From: Brachionus rotundiformis | Lineage: Eukaryota > Rotifera > Eurotatoria > Ploima > Brachionidae | Length of the DNA: 64,000 nucleotides | Assembly: GCA_016802295.1 (NCBI GenBank) | Contig: JAESIW010000020.1 | Location: forward strand, 5,249,872 to 5,313,871 | Direction: 5' to 3' | Shown: positions 24,181-34,259 of the stretch, in pieces | Layout: every line of letters starts with the position of its first letter | How positions within the stretch are numbered: position 1 is the stretch's first letter | Made by a program: the position numbers and the translations under genes | Notes under the pieces: generated by a model | The model's input: only the letters and a program-made list of their open reading frames with translations | The model's database searches: none | What the model was told of the DNA's origin: nothing

Positions 24181-25007
24181 CATATAACAAATCCATCTTA
24201 TTTAGGCCTTTTTCTCTCCCTGAGTCATTTAAAACTAATTTAATTTTTAAAAGTATAAATTTTTATAAATGAAAACAAGATTGAGTAATTAAAATTTGCT
24301 GATTTCGTTCTATCTTGTTTTTACCAAATTAAATTTGATCAATGATTTTTTTAAAACTTTCTTGTAAACCTTTATCTAAGTATGTGTCAAATAATAAGAA
24401 GAGTCAATTTTGGTTTTACAATTTTTGATAATTATTATTTTTTTTAAGTGTGGACTCATATTACTTATCGCCTTATAATATTATTCAAAAAAAAATTATT
24501 TTTATATTAATATTTAAACAATTTCAATTAAAAATCATTAATAATTTTCGATTTTTCTACTAATTTTTTAAAATTTAAATAATTTCTTTTCTTTTACAAT
24601 TTATAAATTTTGTGCATTATTTTTATCCACTGGTTTATAATTTAAAATTGTCTTCCTTCCACGATAAAGTCTCAAAAATCTACGACAACTCGATAAGGAT
24701 GACGTAATGGTGCTACAAAGTTTCGAGTTTTGTTTCGATGCTTAATCTGGATTTATTTCAAAATAATTTTGGAACCAAAAATTTGATAATTTTCACGTAT
24801 CAAAGCATTTTATTAGAAATAAATATTGACTTAAATAACTAAACAAATTAAGCCGAGAAAAAAAAATTTAATTTTCTGAGAACGCAGTTCCAAACATTTT
24901 GTTAACAAATGATATTGGTAGAAAAATATCTAGTTTTGTCAAGTAATAACTAATATCACCATTTATAATTGAAAATTCGTCCTTAATTTTTTAATTGAAA
25001 AAATAAT
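24181..25007. other. Intergenic, with a possible last exon of the F-box gene at about 24668-24745 (-)
   Basis: Mostly AT-rich. On the minus strand, a 3' splice-like CCAG precedes a short frame reading IKHRNKTRNFVAPLRHPY and ending at TGA near 24686. It is in phase with the GTAAGT donor of the exon at 25623-25749. If real, it is the true C-terminus of the F-box protein; otherwise that protein ends at 25008. Confidence 0.3.
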
Positions 25008-27225
25008 TCAAAATATTTTAAAGATTTTAGAACTTACTTTTAAAGTACTAATTGAGAATTTTAGTATAAAATCCTTGTCTTTGTATTCAGATTGAATATC
25101 TTGTGACACTACAAAATTTTCACTATCTAATTCAAAAGATTCAGATCCGAANNNNNNNNNNNNNNNNNNNNNNNNNNNNNNNNNNNNNNNNNNNNNNNNN
25201 NNNNNNNNNNNNNNNNNNNNNNNNNNNNNNNNNNNNNNNNNNNNNNNNNNNNNNNNNNNNNNNNNNNNNNNNNNNNNNNNNNNNNNNNNNNNNNNNNNNN
25301 NNNNNNNNNNNNNNNNNNNNNNNNNNNNNNNNNNNNNNNNNNNNNNNNNNNNNNNNNNNNNNNNNNNNNNNNNNNNNNNNNNNNNNNNNNNNNNNNNNNN
25401 NNNNNNNNNNNNNNNNNNNNNNNNNNNNNNNNNNNNNNNNNNNNNNNNNNNNNNNNNNNNNNNNNNNNNNNNNNNNNNNNNNNNNNNNNNNNNNNNNNNN
25501 NNNNNNNNNNNNNNNNNNNNNNNNNNNNNNNNNNNNNNNNNNNNNNNNNNNNNNNNNNNNNNNNNNNNNNNNNNNNNNNNNNNNNNNNNNNNNNNNNNNN
25601 NNNNNNNNNTTTTAGAACTTACTTTTAAAGTACTAATTGAGGTTTTTAGTATAAAATCCTTGTCTTTGTATTCAGATTGAATATCTTGTGACACTACAAA
25701 ATTTTCACTATCTAATTCAAAAGATTCAGATCCGAAATTGACCGGAAAACTGATTTTTAAAATAAAATCAAAATAATATAAATGAAGTAAAATTTACCTT
25801 TTTGAAATTATAAGCCTGTTATTTGAATCAAATATGCATAAATCAATTATTCCAAACAAATCTATATTGTTTTTAGGATTTAAATGTGATTTCCAAGTAA
25901 ATTTTGGAAGCATTTTTAAACATGGTCCTACATTATTCACCATGTCACAATCAAAAGCTTCCAAATTGAGAAAATTAGTGTTGTCATCTTAAAAATATTT
26001 TATTAATTTTTAATTAATAATAAATTCAAAGAGTACATTTTTTTATTCGAGCCTTGTAGACATTTATTAATTCTGAAAGAAATATAGTTTTTGTTTGATT
26101 CCGAATGCAAAAGTAAATTTTATAGTCATGAAGACCATATTGGCTATCCAACTCTAAATTGTCAAATGTTTTCCGGTCTTCTGAAATTCTTTTAAAATTT
26201 TTATTTTTTTTTAAATTAATTAGAATATTTTTACTTATTATTTTCGTAAGGAAACACATTTTTCAAAAAGCTATGATCTAAAATTATATGAGCACTAATG
26301 AAAGCAAATTGTTTTATCTTTAAAAATTGCTAGTTAGCTTTTTTAAAAATTATAAAATGTACTTGGTTGGCTGTTTTCCAAAGAGCAAACAAAAATTGAT
26401 CAAAAGAATAAATTTCGACCAATTTATCTTGATAAATAGGGTCTGATTCTTCAAAAATCTTAAGTTTAAAACTTAATTCTTTGATTTTGGTTTTCTTATT
26501 GATATTTTTTGACGAAAATTTTGATATTTGATTAGATAATAGACCAGTTTTTAAGTCAATATAAAATGGAATATTAAGAAAAAATATCATTTTATCAATT
26601 TCTTTGTAAATATTTGAATTAATCTCAGAGAGGTTTGACCAAATAACAGACAAGCTTGATTCAAAGTTACTTTGATCATTAGTTGTTAACGAATGAAGGC
26701 ATTTGTCTTTTTTGTCATGAAATTCCAGAGTCCAAACCATTGACCCAATGTCACTTTTCAAAATGTTCAAATCTGGTAATAAAGAAAACTTATTTGTCTT
26801 TTTTTTAATTTTTTGAGCTAATTTAAACATTGCTAAATCAAGTTTTCTTTCGTATAACTTCTTAAAGCATAAAAGGTGACCAAGACCAGTGGTTTTTAAT
26901 ATACTATTAAATTCATTTTCTAATTTGTAAATTCTGGCCCATTTTGTCCAATATGTACTCGAACTGGCTATTTCGTTCCATTGCTTTGAAACTAATGAAC
27001 ACTTCAAGAGATCAATGAAGTTTAAATGCTCAAAAATTTTTATTAAAATTTCATTCGGTAATCTAAAAACATACTTAAAATGAATAATTTAAAAAAATTT
27101 TAATCTAACTTTAAATGAGTTTTTTTGTTTGGGCTCTCTTTACCAATGTTGCTTCCATGGCTCGACAAAGATGTTAATTTTTTATAGTACTCAGAAGTTG
27201 ATATTATCTTTGACGATTTGTTCAT
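25008..27225 (-). CDS. F-box protein, FBXO15-like (tentative)
   Basis: Probable substrate-recognition subunit of an SCF ubiquitin ligase. Minus-strand exons in transcription order: 27225-27110, 27062-26363, 26317-26235, 26188-26037, 25987-25798, 25749-25623, giving 456 residues with every phase closing. Residues of about 40-75 form the F-box: LPNEILIKIFEHL, then CSLVSKQWNEIAS and a conserved Trp. The remainder has WTLEF and a YGLHDY motif that recall FBXO15, but that assignment is from memory. The assembly gap falls just after the sixth exon. Beyond it lies a second, near-identical copy of this exon (25025-25151) that reads through to TGA at 25008. The real C-terminus is therefore uncertain: either ending KVSSKIFKIF or spliced to about 24745. 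Confidence 0.75.
25025..25151 (-). repeat. Left flank of N gap, duplicate of 25610-25736
   Basis: These 127 bp match 25610-25736 with two substitutions (GAGAATTTT versus GAGGTTTTT), which change one Phe to Thr between the two copies of the F-box exon. Both copies abut the gap, so this is most likely one locus assembled twice. Confidence 0.85.
25152..25609. other. Assembly gap, 458 N
   Basis: Run of N inside the 3' part of the F-box gene. Reading frames that cross it are artefacts. Confidence 1.
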
Positions 27226-28638
27226 CTCTTTTGGAAAAAATTAAATTGAATTTTTTCTTAATAATACATTATTATTTATTGTTTCTATTGGAAACAGCTT
27301 TATTAAGATTAAATTTTATTCTCGACAGAAATAACTCTCAATGCAATACAAGCAACATTAAAATTTATCTTTTGAGTATCGAAATTCAAAAACAAGCTTC
27401 GCTTAATCGACAAATATTCTCTTAAACAATAATCAATTACCTTAATTAAACTATCATTAAATAAAAATTCCTTAATCTGATAATAACATTTAAAAATCTA
27501 TGTAAAAAAATTTTTGTTTTAGCCAAAACTCATTTAAAGAAAATTTTAATGTTAAAAATAAAAATTTAAATGGAATAAATGAAAAAATTTTATTAAATTT
27601 AAACTGAATAGAAAAATGATTAAAATTTTCCATTTTCATTTTGAGTTATTTAAAAGATTGACAAGTTATAATTTAGAAGAGTTTGATTGAGCAAAAATCA
27701 TTATTTATTAATCATGGAAATTTCTATTTAAAAATGGTTCAGTGTTTGTGGGTACATGTAATTTTAAAGCCTAAAGTTTCTTTAAATGTTTGATTTAATA
27801 AAATTTAACCTTTTTATAAAAATTTTTTATTTTAAATTAAAATGATGAAAATTGTAATTAAATGCTGTTAAATTGTATCGAAAAACAGTATGAGGATTTA
27901 ATTAAAGTACGAAAAGCGAAGGTTTGGTTTACCAAATTTATCTAAGATGATATCAGTCGATGAAAGAAAGAATCTGCAAGACCAACAGTCTTCATTTAGG
28001 TTAACATATCAATATCTTGTATGCTATAGCTTCAGTGAAATCTGGTAGAACCAAATATTGTAGCTATCTTATAATTGTATGCATAATGATTCAATTCAGC
28101 TAGCACTAGAAAGTCCGAGATGTTTTTAAAAAATATAAACTTGAATATTATCTCAAAGAAATAAAGTTATCAAAAATTACTCAAAGAAAATTAAATTCAA
28201 CTTTTAATACTTAAATTTTTAAATCATATTTTAAGTAATTTTTTCTATTTATTTTGATATTTTAATTTGAAATTTTTGTAACTAATCAGCCAGGCTTTCT
28301 AGTGCTAGAACCTGTTCCAAATCGTCATTCTGTAAAAGCAAATATCTACTTTGACTAACTACATTCAGTGATTTCTTTAAGAAAAATACTCCACTTAAGT
28401 CAATCAAGAGCTTAATTTGTTTATTCAAGATTACGCTATAGAGCTTGAAGAGAAACACATTCTCTCACATTCAGAATAAAGTCCAGACCTTTCTTCAGCT
28501 GATTATGATCTTTTTACTATAAGTTATAAGTTTTTTACCTCTAAAAACCTTGAATTAAATGGAATTGTAAATTTTTCAGATATAACATACTTAATAAGTA
28601 ATTTAGGAGTATTTTATTATACATATTTTATAAAAAAA
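27226..28638. other. Intergenic between F-box gene and XRCC2
   Basis: AT-rich with transposon debris at 27.89-28.0 kb and a 14-bp inverted repeat (28100-28113 and 28295-28308). No gene was recognised. It contains the F-box gene promoter and the XRCC2 3' UTR. Confidence 0.5.
27890..28005 (+). pseudogene. Possible Tc1/mariner transposase N-terminal relic
   Basis: Plus-strand frames give KAKVWFTKFI, a stop, DDIS, then after a frameshift VDERKNLQDQQSSF. The order WF-x-KF, acidic residues, S-V-D-E-R, then a short basic or polar tract resembles the DNA-binding helix-turn-helix of mariner transposases. It is short, broken by a stop and a frameshift, and identified by eye only. Confidence 0.3.
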
Positions 28639-29730
28639 TTAATTATCAAACACAAAACCTTCGTTCTTAATTAAAAAGTTCTTTTTCTCTTTTATTACTT
28701 TAATTTGTACATCTTTATTGTCTTCTGTTTTTAAAAATTCAACCATATTCAGATAAGTATTGGTAGAATTCGCTGTTTTATCACAATTATCATTTTCCTC
28801 ATTCTCCAAGTCAGAAATTTTGACCAAAACCTCTTGTCTTAGCTCAATTTGTTTATTCAAACATGACTTCCATTTTTTGAACGAATTGTTCTCATTGGAG
28901 CTTATCCTTAAGTCTAGCCGGGTTCCAATCAAACAGATATTGTACCTATCAATTAGCTTTTTTATAAGTTGAACAGCATATTTTTCAGTATGGTCATAGT
29001 CTCCTAGGCCAATCGAGTGATTAAACTTGTCTCCTATTTCAAAATTCGAATTGACCGAGTCTATAAAAACAGGTGTAATTACTGAATTTATGATGTTTTT
29101 TGTAATTAAAGACTGGATCAAAAGCTCAGAGGCACATAGGGCAAGAATAAACTGCTCATTGTTCGAACAGCGGTAAACAGTTAAATTTTTTAATCTTTCT
29201 TTAATAAATTTTTTTACCATTGCTTGAAATTCATTTTTTAGTAAAATTTCTTTATTAAAATCACATTTATCCAAGGATAAAGATATTCGATTTTCCAAAA
29301 TTGTATACAATCTTAGCATGCTAAATTTTGATTCAGTTTCTATCAAGATAACTTTGGGAATATCAATTTGATCATGACTAGATTGCTCGCTTAGATCGAC
29401 ACAGATTTTGGTAAGATAATTAGGACCCAAATTGGTTAAATCAAGCATCCATTTTTTTGGCATCAAACATCTGGCTATTAGATGCATCAAAAGTTCGCTC
29501 TTACCTAATCCAACTTTGCCAAAAATTTCAATTACTTCTTTGTTATGCACACCTGTTGGAAATAAATTAGGCTCTAGGTTTATAACCTTGTTTATCATCA
29601 ATGCACTTTCCAATTGAGTTAAGTTACGGTCGTTTTGAGTCGAGCTAGATTGGGTCATTTTTTGAGATACCAATCTGGTAAAGAGATCTGCACCGGATTC
29701 ATTTTGGTTATGCTGTGTCTGAGTGTTCAT
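28639..29730 (-). CDS. XRCC2: DNA repair protein XRCC2 (RAD51 paralogue)
   Basis: RecA-fold ATPase of the BCDX2 RAD51-paralogue complex, which assists RAD51 loading in homologous recombination. A single exon encodes 363 residues; vertebrate XRCC2 is about 280, and the excess is a longer N-terminus and internal spacers. Residues 71-78 are Walker A (GKVGLGKS), followed by ELLMHLIARCLMPKKW as in the family. VILIETESKFSMLRLYTIL aligns with the conserved strand after Walker A; TPVFIDS at about 219-225 is the Walker B strand; CLIGTRLDLRI is the next core strand. The protein ends in a family-like FLIKNEGF segment. It lies 150 bp downstream of the ESCO gene on the same strand, and TTTAG directly abuts its ATG. 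Confidence 0.88.
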   Translation of the reverse strand: MNTQTQHNQNESGADLFTRLVSQKMTQSSSTQNDRNLTQLESALMINKVINLEPNLFPTGVHNKEVIEIFGKVGLGKSELLMHLIARCLMPKKWMLDLTNLGPNYLTKICVDLSEQSSHDQIDIPKVILIETESKFSMLRLYTILENRISLSLDKCDFNKEILLKNEFQAMVKKFIKERLKNLTVYRCSNNEQFILALCASELLIQSLITKNIINSVITPVFIDSVNSNFEIGDKFNHSIGLGDYDHTEKYAVQLIKKLIDRYNICLIGTRLDLRISSNENNSFKKWKSCLNKQIELRQEVLVKISDLENEENDNCDKTANSTNTYLNMVEFLKTEDNKDVQIKVIKEKKNFLIKNEGFVFDN

Positions 29731-29880
29731 CTAAATCATTGATTAGATTAAATTTTAAAAAATTGTAAATTTCTATTGTTACATAGAAAATAAACTAAAA
29801 AAAAAGTTTATTTTAGAAAATTTTGTTTAAAATAATCAGTATAAAAATAGTTAAATCTAGTAGTAAAAAAGTAATTTAAC
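29731..29880 (-). promoter_or_regulatory. ESCO-XRCC2 spacer with poly(A)-like and splice-acceptor-like signals
   Basis: On the minus strand the 150-bp spacer has an AATAAA shortly after the ESCO stop and ends in TGATTTAG immediately before the XRCC2 ATG. A poly(A) signal followed by an acceptor at the next ATG is the arrangement seen in trans-spliced operons. Joint transcription is inferred, not shown. Confidence 0.35.
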
Positions 29881-30630
29881 TTAATTATTTCGCTTAGGAT
29901 TATTATAGATTAAAAAATTGTTGGATTTGGTAAAAGATCGAGCTAAACTTTGACCCATTAAGGTCGGATCTGAGAACGCTATTTCGTTCACTTCTAAAGG
30001 TTTAATATACAAAAAATTTTGACACACACATTCCAAGAGTCGGCTAGCTATACCTTTCCGTCTCATTTCAGGCGATACCCAAATTCTCGTAATGCCGCAA
30101 AAAGCCTTTTCCCTTTTTGACTCATCGAAGGTAAAACTTGTTTGCTTATCTCCCAAATATTTGATTCTTTGAGCCCATTCAATCGGTTCAGCTAGACAAA
30201 ATCCGTCAATTTTTTTACTTAGGAATGATACAAAAAAATAGAATTTGGATAAATTTTTGACAAAACTAGGCATATTTTGTGAGTTTTCTGAATCATTTGC
30301 AATTGCCAAAATCCTTTCATTTATTCCCAATTGTATATCGACATATTCTAAAATTTGTAGAGCTTTTTGTAGTGCTAATTTTTGATCAATACCAGCTTGT
30401 ATGACAATACATTTTCCATCCAAATATTCTTTGACCACTTTTTCTGCTTTTAAACCTGAATACTTCAATATTTTGTCTTTTTCATGGTGATATTTAGTGT
30501 GCATTTGCTCATCCTGTCTATCGTCAAGGTTATAAATCATTCCGCACTCTTTACATTGGTTTGGTTTTGGTGGTTTTTGACCAAAATTAAGTGTCAATTG
30601 CTTAAAGGGAGTTTTTTTTTTGGACGACAT
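29881..30630 (-). CDS. ESCO: Cohesin N-acetyltransferase, ESCO1/ESCO2/Eco1 family
   Basis: Acetylates the cohesin subunit SMC3 during S phase to establish sister-chromatid cohesion. A single exon of 249 residues is essentially the conserved core without the long N-terminal extension of vertebrate ESCO proteins. Residues 11-18 (QLTLNFGQ) match the conserved motif before the zinc finger, a candidate PCNA contact. C26, C29, H44 and H48 form the C2H2 finger. CGITRIWV (178-185), the acetyl-CoA-binding loop RRKGIASRLL (190-199) and IAFSDPT (217-223) are signature segments of the acetyltransferase domain, followed by FLIY near the C-terminus. The XRCC2 gene follows on the same strand. Confidence 0.93.
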   Translation of the reverse strand: MSSKKKTPFKQLTLNFGQKPPKPNQCKECGMIYNLDDRQDEQMHTKYHHEKDKILKYSGLKAEKVVKEYLDGKCIVIQAGIDQKLALQKALQILEYVDIQLGINERILAIANDSENSQNMPSFVKNLSKFYFFVSFLSKKIDGFCLAEPIEWAQRIKYLGDKQTSFTFDESKREKAFCGITRIWVSPEMRRKGIASRLLECVCQNFLYIKPLEVNEIAFSDPTLMGQSLARSFTKSNNFLIYNNPKRNN

Positions 30631-31310
30631 TATTTAAATGTATTAGGATTTAAAACAATTTGAACTGATGAATATTTGTTCAATTTTAATCAAATGAACA
30701 TAATTTTTGTTTTTTTAATATCTTCATTTAGAATTAATGGTTACAAAAATTTAGCTTTGTGATACAAATATAAATTTAGTTTACTGATTTATTTACATTA
30801 AATTGTAAAAAATTTAAGTTTTTGTTTTGGATTAATTGCTATTGTATACTTTTATCCATCTTTATGGGATATTTGCGTTTTATTATTTTAATTAAAATGT
30901 TATATTTTTTTTAATAAATGATTAATAACAAAATTAAAGGTAAGAAAATTAAAATTTAACTCAAAAATAATTAAAAGAATGGCAGAAAATTGGAAAAGAC
31001 TATCAATCATCTGTGAGTCATCACGTCTAACTATAAAAATTGCTTTTATTTGTATTTTATTATATTATTAGATAGAAAATCATGAGATTAAATAAAATGT
31101 GTATTCAGTTAACATACCTGAAGACATATTTGAATACACCTGAATACACCTAACATTAAGAGATTCAAGTTAAATGACAAAAACAACTTTTCGGAGAGAT
31201 TTTTATTTCAAAAATTCATTTTTTTATTTTAATTCAAAATTTTAAAAATTAAAATTGTTTAAAATTAGATATAATTTATATATTATTAGTTGAGCTATTA
31301 AAATGAAGCG
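30631..31310. other. Intergenic upstream of ESCO
   Basis: AT-rich, with a short tandem of GAATACACCT at 31129-31150. No gene seen. It presumably includes the ESCO promoter. Confidence 0.5.
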
Positions 31311-31394
31311 TTGAAAAAATGTAATTATTAATGAAAAGTGAAGTAGTTGTGAATTTAAAAGAATCTATTAATCCTTTTATATGAATTATTTAAA

Positions 31395-31850
31395 AAAGAT
31401 TGTATTTGGGTAAAATGGTAAAAATACTTTGTGAAAAGGATCTTGGAATATTTATCAAACATGAAATGGAATGGGACATTCAAGTTCGACACAGTATCGC
31501 TAAAGCGAATAAGATGTTGGGTTTGATTAGAAAATCGTTTAAATTCCTTAACAAAAATAACACTTCACTTTTATACAAATCTCTTGTCAGACCATATATA
31601 AAATATGCCATGGTATCCTTACTGTGTAAAAAAGGAATCAATGAGGAAAAAGTGCAAATAATAGCGACAAGACTGGTTCCTTAGTGGAGAACATTAAATT
31701 ATACTGACAGGTTTAAAAGAATGGATGTGACCAATTTTGAAACAAGAAGGCAGATCTCATAAAAAAACTATTATTAGAGATAAAATGAAGTATTTTCAAC
31801 CGAGATTTAATTTTCTTACAACAATCTGAAAAATTTTAGTTTATTAAAGA
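31395..31850 (+). mobile_element. Decayed non-LTR retrotransposon reverse-transcriptase fragment
   Basis: Plus-strand frame 31400-31684 contains CEKDLGIFIKHEMEWDIQV, AKANKMLGLIRKSFKFLN and LVRPYIKYA, then EKVQ-ATRLVP. After a stop the same frame continues with LNYTDRFKRMDVTNFETRR, which is the usual region after the LVRP/LEY block of CR1/Jockey-like elements. The 5' part and active site are missing. A later stretch at 31915-31960 is an AATTTC-rich simple repeat. Confidence 0.75.
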
Positions 31851-32097
31851 TTATCAAGATAAGCAAATTATATAAGTGACTGTGGTAGATTTGGACATCG
31901 TCTAGAAAAAAATTCTCAATTTCAATTCAATTTTTAATTTCAATTTCAATTTCAAGGTTAATCAACAGGCAACAGGCTAGTGCCCATGTCATAAAGACCG
32001 ATTAACACTCCATTTATTTAAATAAAATAAGTTTTACAAATTAAAAATTAATTGTCTATATAATTATTTAAAAAAATAAAACATTGAAATATTTAAA

Positions 32098-32511
32098 TTA
32101 AATTTTTTGAATTTTTTTACAAAATCTGAGAAAAATTAGATTAATATTATTAAAAATTGAATGCTTAAATGTTGTAAATTTCAACATTGATCTCTTGATC
32201 ACAAAGCAATTTATAAGTCTTGAGTCGAAAAATCCAAAAGTTTTTTCACCATTTAATGATTTTGATGTTGGTTCTATCAGATTCTCACTGTTCCTTAAAT
32301 TATATTTCAAATTTGTTGAGTCATTTTTCTTTAAATTCTGCCTTAGATTATCAGAAGAGTTATGAAAGTATAGTGTTTTATAAGCAAAAGATAGCATTCT
32401 ATCTAGAATTCTATGTTGGAATGCATATAGGCCATACTTTTCTAAGAAGTTATTAATATCGTTAAAGTTATTAACTTCAAATTTGAACTTAAGCAATTTA
32501 AAAATTGTCAA
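32098..32511 (-). mobile_element. Retrotransposon ORF2 C-terminal remnant
   Basis: A 137-codon minus-strand frame contains EKYGLYAFQHRILDRMLSF, NLKYNLR and a C-terminal INLIFLRFCKKI. The pattern YG-x-x-x-x-x-HR, KYNLR and a final FNNIN segment resembles the extreme C-terminus of rotifer-type non-LTR retrotransposon polyproteins as I remember them. It is opposite in orientation to the fragment at 31.4 kb, so two insertions are involved. Confidence 0.5.
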
Positions 32512-32519
32512 TTAATGAG

Positions 32520-34259
32520 ATACTACATGCAATATTAGAAAAATTTTTGAATTGTTCATTAAGTTTTCTAAGACAATTTTGTCATTTATTTTTTTCAAGC
32601 ATTTCAATAAAAGACAAAAACATATTTTAAAGTTAATACTATTAACAAATATTGCTATGTGAAGTTTAAATCATTGGAATTCTTTCGTTATAAAGCTAAT
32701 ATTTAGTAAAATCCAGACGAAAAACATTAACTTAAGATAAATAATCAGCGTGATTTTTTTCAAAGACAACAATATGCATTTTTCTTTACTTATCTGTATT
32801 TGTATATCCTTTATTTAAAAAATGGATTCAATATTGAAGATACCCAAAGGTTCTCTGCGCAAACAACAAATAAACTAATTATTTTAGTTTTGAGCTTGTT
32901 TTACATGTTTTATGTTTTGTTTAGACTCTTTAAAGAGTTTATTTTCCGGCTAATTTATAAATTAAGCAAAAACACTTATATTGAACTGCTAATGAGTACA
33001 ATAGATAGCAAGGTTAAACTTTTAACTAGATACTCTTAATTTGAATAAATATTTGTTTTTAAAACAGTTAAATTTTAAAATCCGACTTGAAACAAGGTAA
33101 GCACTTAATTAAATTTATGAATATCTTATCTGCAAAAATAAATAGCGCATTTGTTTAAATAAAATACTTTTGAAAAGTAATCTCGGATAATCCAGTACAG
33201 TGTTTGGAAAACACCGAAATGCTTAGTCCGAATCGTGACCGAGAATAAAAGTAATTTTAAGAAATTAAATCAACAACTTGGCTTTATTAATATTCATTTG
33301 TTCACTTGTTTATAAAGTATTAATCTTCTATATCTTAGATAATTTGCATTTTTAGCCAGGATCAAAAGAAAACGAATGAATACAAAATCAATATTAATTT
33401 AATAATTAAAAATAGCTTTACAAAGACTAAAATGACCTAAAGAATATTTTAATTTTAATTTGAATTAAAGTAAATACTATTTGTTTAATTAGATCTAATT
33501 TTTATCATGATAAAAAAAATTAATTTTGTTTCCAAAACATATTTTTATCACTAAATATCATATAATAAGATTTTAATAATTGATAAATTTTGAAATTTTG
33601 TCAAAGTAGGTCATTATTGAATCAAAAATAATATATTTATTTAAAAATTTGTAAAATTATTCAAAAAAACAAAGATTATTTTTACAATTATCATTATATT
33701 AAAAAAAATGATAAATATTTTTTGTTAACTCAAATCTTGATTAAAACAAAACTAAACAAATAAATCAATGTTTACACAGTACAAATTAAATCTTCCAAAA
33801 TAGCACAAAGGTCATTAAATCATAAAAAGTTTAATATTTTGTGTGACTTTTCGTTATATTACACAATATGATTCTTTTTTGATTGTGATTAGAATTTATC
33901 GAAAAAATAAAGTTTATCATATAATTCTTAATATTTCATCCTAAAGACATAAGTCTAAATATTCTTAATTAAAATTTTATCTCAAATTTACAAGCTGTTA
34001 TTCACGTATAAAATTTAATATTTGATTGTATTGAATTTTTTATTTTTTGAATATAAAATAAATAATTATTTACGAATTCAACGAAAACTTCTATTATACA
34101 AAGTATTTTTTTATCATTTGAATTTAAACTTGGTTTCAATAAACAAAAAACTTTAAATTAAAGAAAAATTTTATTCAATTTTAAATAATTTTTTTAAAAT
34201 ATAATTTACAAATTAATTACAAATAATGGAATAAACGAACACAGAGAAAACGTTAAGAT
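32520..34259. other. Intergenic, AT-rich
   Basis: Apart from the element at 33173-33255 I see nothing supported. A 79-codon frame at 32800-33039 is hydrophobic but has no family match or splice context. The right end should contain the 3' UTR of the membrane-protein gene that ends at 34260. Confidence 0.5.
33173..33255 (+). other. Small cloverleaf-like element between 9-bp direct repeats
   Basis: AAAAGTAAT occurs at 33173-33181 and 33247-33255, flanking a moderately GC-rich 65-bp insert. TCTCGG (33181-33186) pairs with CCGAGA (33239-33244). Inside, GTGTTT and AAACAC form a hairpin around GGA. Folded as a tRNA this gives a 7-nt loop TTGGAAA with U33 and anticodon GGA, but the D and T arms are poor. 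It may be a tRNA-like pseudogene or SINE fragment with a target-site duplication, or a tiny inverted-repeat element. Confidence 0.45.

Noticed and set aside
25008..25694. Long frames crossing the N runs (also 35712-36269)
   Set aside because: Translation through N is meaningless; only the flanking exon parts were used.
32800..33039. 79-codon hydrophobic frame as a membrane protein gene
   Set aside because: No homology, no splice or promoter context; hydrophobic frames arise readily in TTT/ATT-rich DNA.
33181..33244. Hammerhead ribozyme
   Set aside because: CGAAA follows the inner hairpin, but the required CUGAUGA core is absent on both strands, so the hammerhead fold is not supported.
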